52,884 bases of DNA from Bacteroides sp. (GTDB lineage: Bacteria; Bacteroidota; Bacteroidia; Bacteroidales; Muribaculaceae). This document shows, one piece after another, positions 52,618 through 52,884 of this stretch (its first letter is position 1; every line of letters begins with the position of its first letter). The notes under the pieces are model-generated. The model saw nothing but the letters and a program-made list of their open reading frames with translations. It did not search any database and had not been told where the DNA came from. The DNA is taken from assembly GCA_014801535.1 (NCBI GenBank), contig JAAVEA010000003.1, positions 67,311 through 120,194 on the forward strand, read 5' to 3'. Made by a program: the position numbers and the translations under genes.

Positions 52618-52884
52618 TATCAAAGGAGATGAAAGGGAGAAACACATTTAATGTTCATGGGTATGAAAAGGAATCGCTTATTTAATATCTATGGAGATTT
52701 TAATATCTATGGAGATGAAAAGGTATCGCGGATCTTTTAAGCCTGACGGCCTTCCGCGGATGGAACACGGATTTTCTTATAACCTATCTTATTGACCATC
52801 CTAATACTAATATATGTATCGCTGCACGATTCGCATAAATGCGAATCGTGTAGGCAGATTGAAGCGGATTATCGCTGATCCGCG
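52618..52884. repeat. short repeats and hairpins at the window end
   Basis: No gene is seen from 52518 to the end. A 17-bp unit TTTAATATCTATGGAGA is repeated in tandem (52681-52714), with a degenerate relative at 52618-52675 (GGAGATGAAAGG, TATGAAAAGGAATCGC). CACGATTCGCAT AA ATGCGAATCGTG (52825-52850) is a 12-bp perfect hairpin. GCGGAT / ATCCGC (52864-52883) is a second one. The two adjacent hairpins look like REP units that flank REP-associated transposases in Bacteroidetes. Confidence 0.6.

Overview
The window looks like chromosomal DNA from a gut-type Bacteroidales bacterium, probably near Muribaculaceae/Duncaniella. The evidence is Bacteroidetes-type promoters (TTTG, 19-20 bp, TAnnTTTG) before many genes, a TonB receptor with a DUF4249 partner, proteins with C-terminal sorting-like domains, a Bacteroidetes-style YidC and MetRS, and GC content near 45-50%. 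The genus is inferred from family style only; no search was run.

Layout. 1-6246: the 3' end of an ATPase/nuclease-like gene, an LtaS-type sulfatase overlapping a GT90 glycosyltransferase, a two-gene unit of unknown function (44 aa + 168 aa), and metG. 6331-17081: phage virion genes mixed with housekeeping genes. A phage-type structural protein (6337-7584) is followed by a 4 x 32-bp repeat, a small membrane protein, pckA and an unknown 133-aa gene. Then comes a minus-strand operon (scaffold-like, HK97/SU10-like capsid, two small neck-like proteins, holin, amidase), divergent from a plus-strand pair (small-terminase-like, complete large terminase). I see no portal, tail tube, tape measure, integrase, phage repressor or replication gene. 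17187-27110: housekeeping genes on the plus strand (aroB, WYL regulator, obg, acyltransferase, pyrG, yidC, NapH-like ferredoxin, thyA). 27170-27485: a long palindrome running into six 46-bp tandem repeats.

27494-40124: a DUF5715 lipoprotein, an SpoU-type RNA methyltransferase, a secreted GH13 amylase, an operon of lipoprotein + TonB receptor + DUF4249 lipoprotein, a BlaI/M56 sensor-repressor pair with a very clear double operator, an esterase and a secreted protein with a sorting domain. 40204-50790: a complete type I-C CRISPR-Cas locus (cas3-cas5c-cas8c-cas7c-cas4-cas1-cas2, then 36 repeats and 35 spacers), all read on the minus strand. It is bracketed by a 31-bp identical direct repeat derived from the 3' end of the neighbouring PagL-like gene. 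50791-52884: the PagL-like outer-membrane protein, a GxxExxY protein and palindromic repeats at the window edge.

Main points of interest. (1) Intact, apparently domesticated capsid, packaging and lysis genes spread around pckA and aroB resemble a multi-locus gene-transfer-agent or particle-forming system. (2) Two pairs of CRISPR spacers match diverged versions of the same coding sequences, with differences almost only at codon third positions, and one pair matches opposite strands. (3) The CRISPR-Cas locus looks like a unit inserted at the 3' end of a gene.
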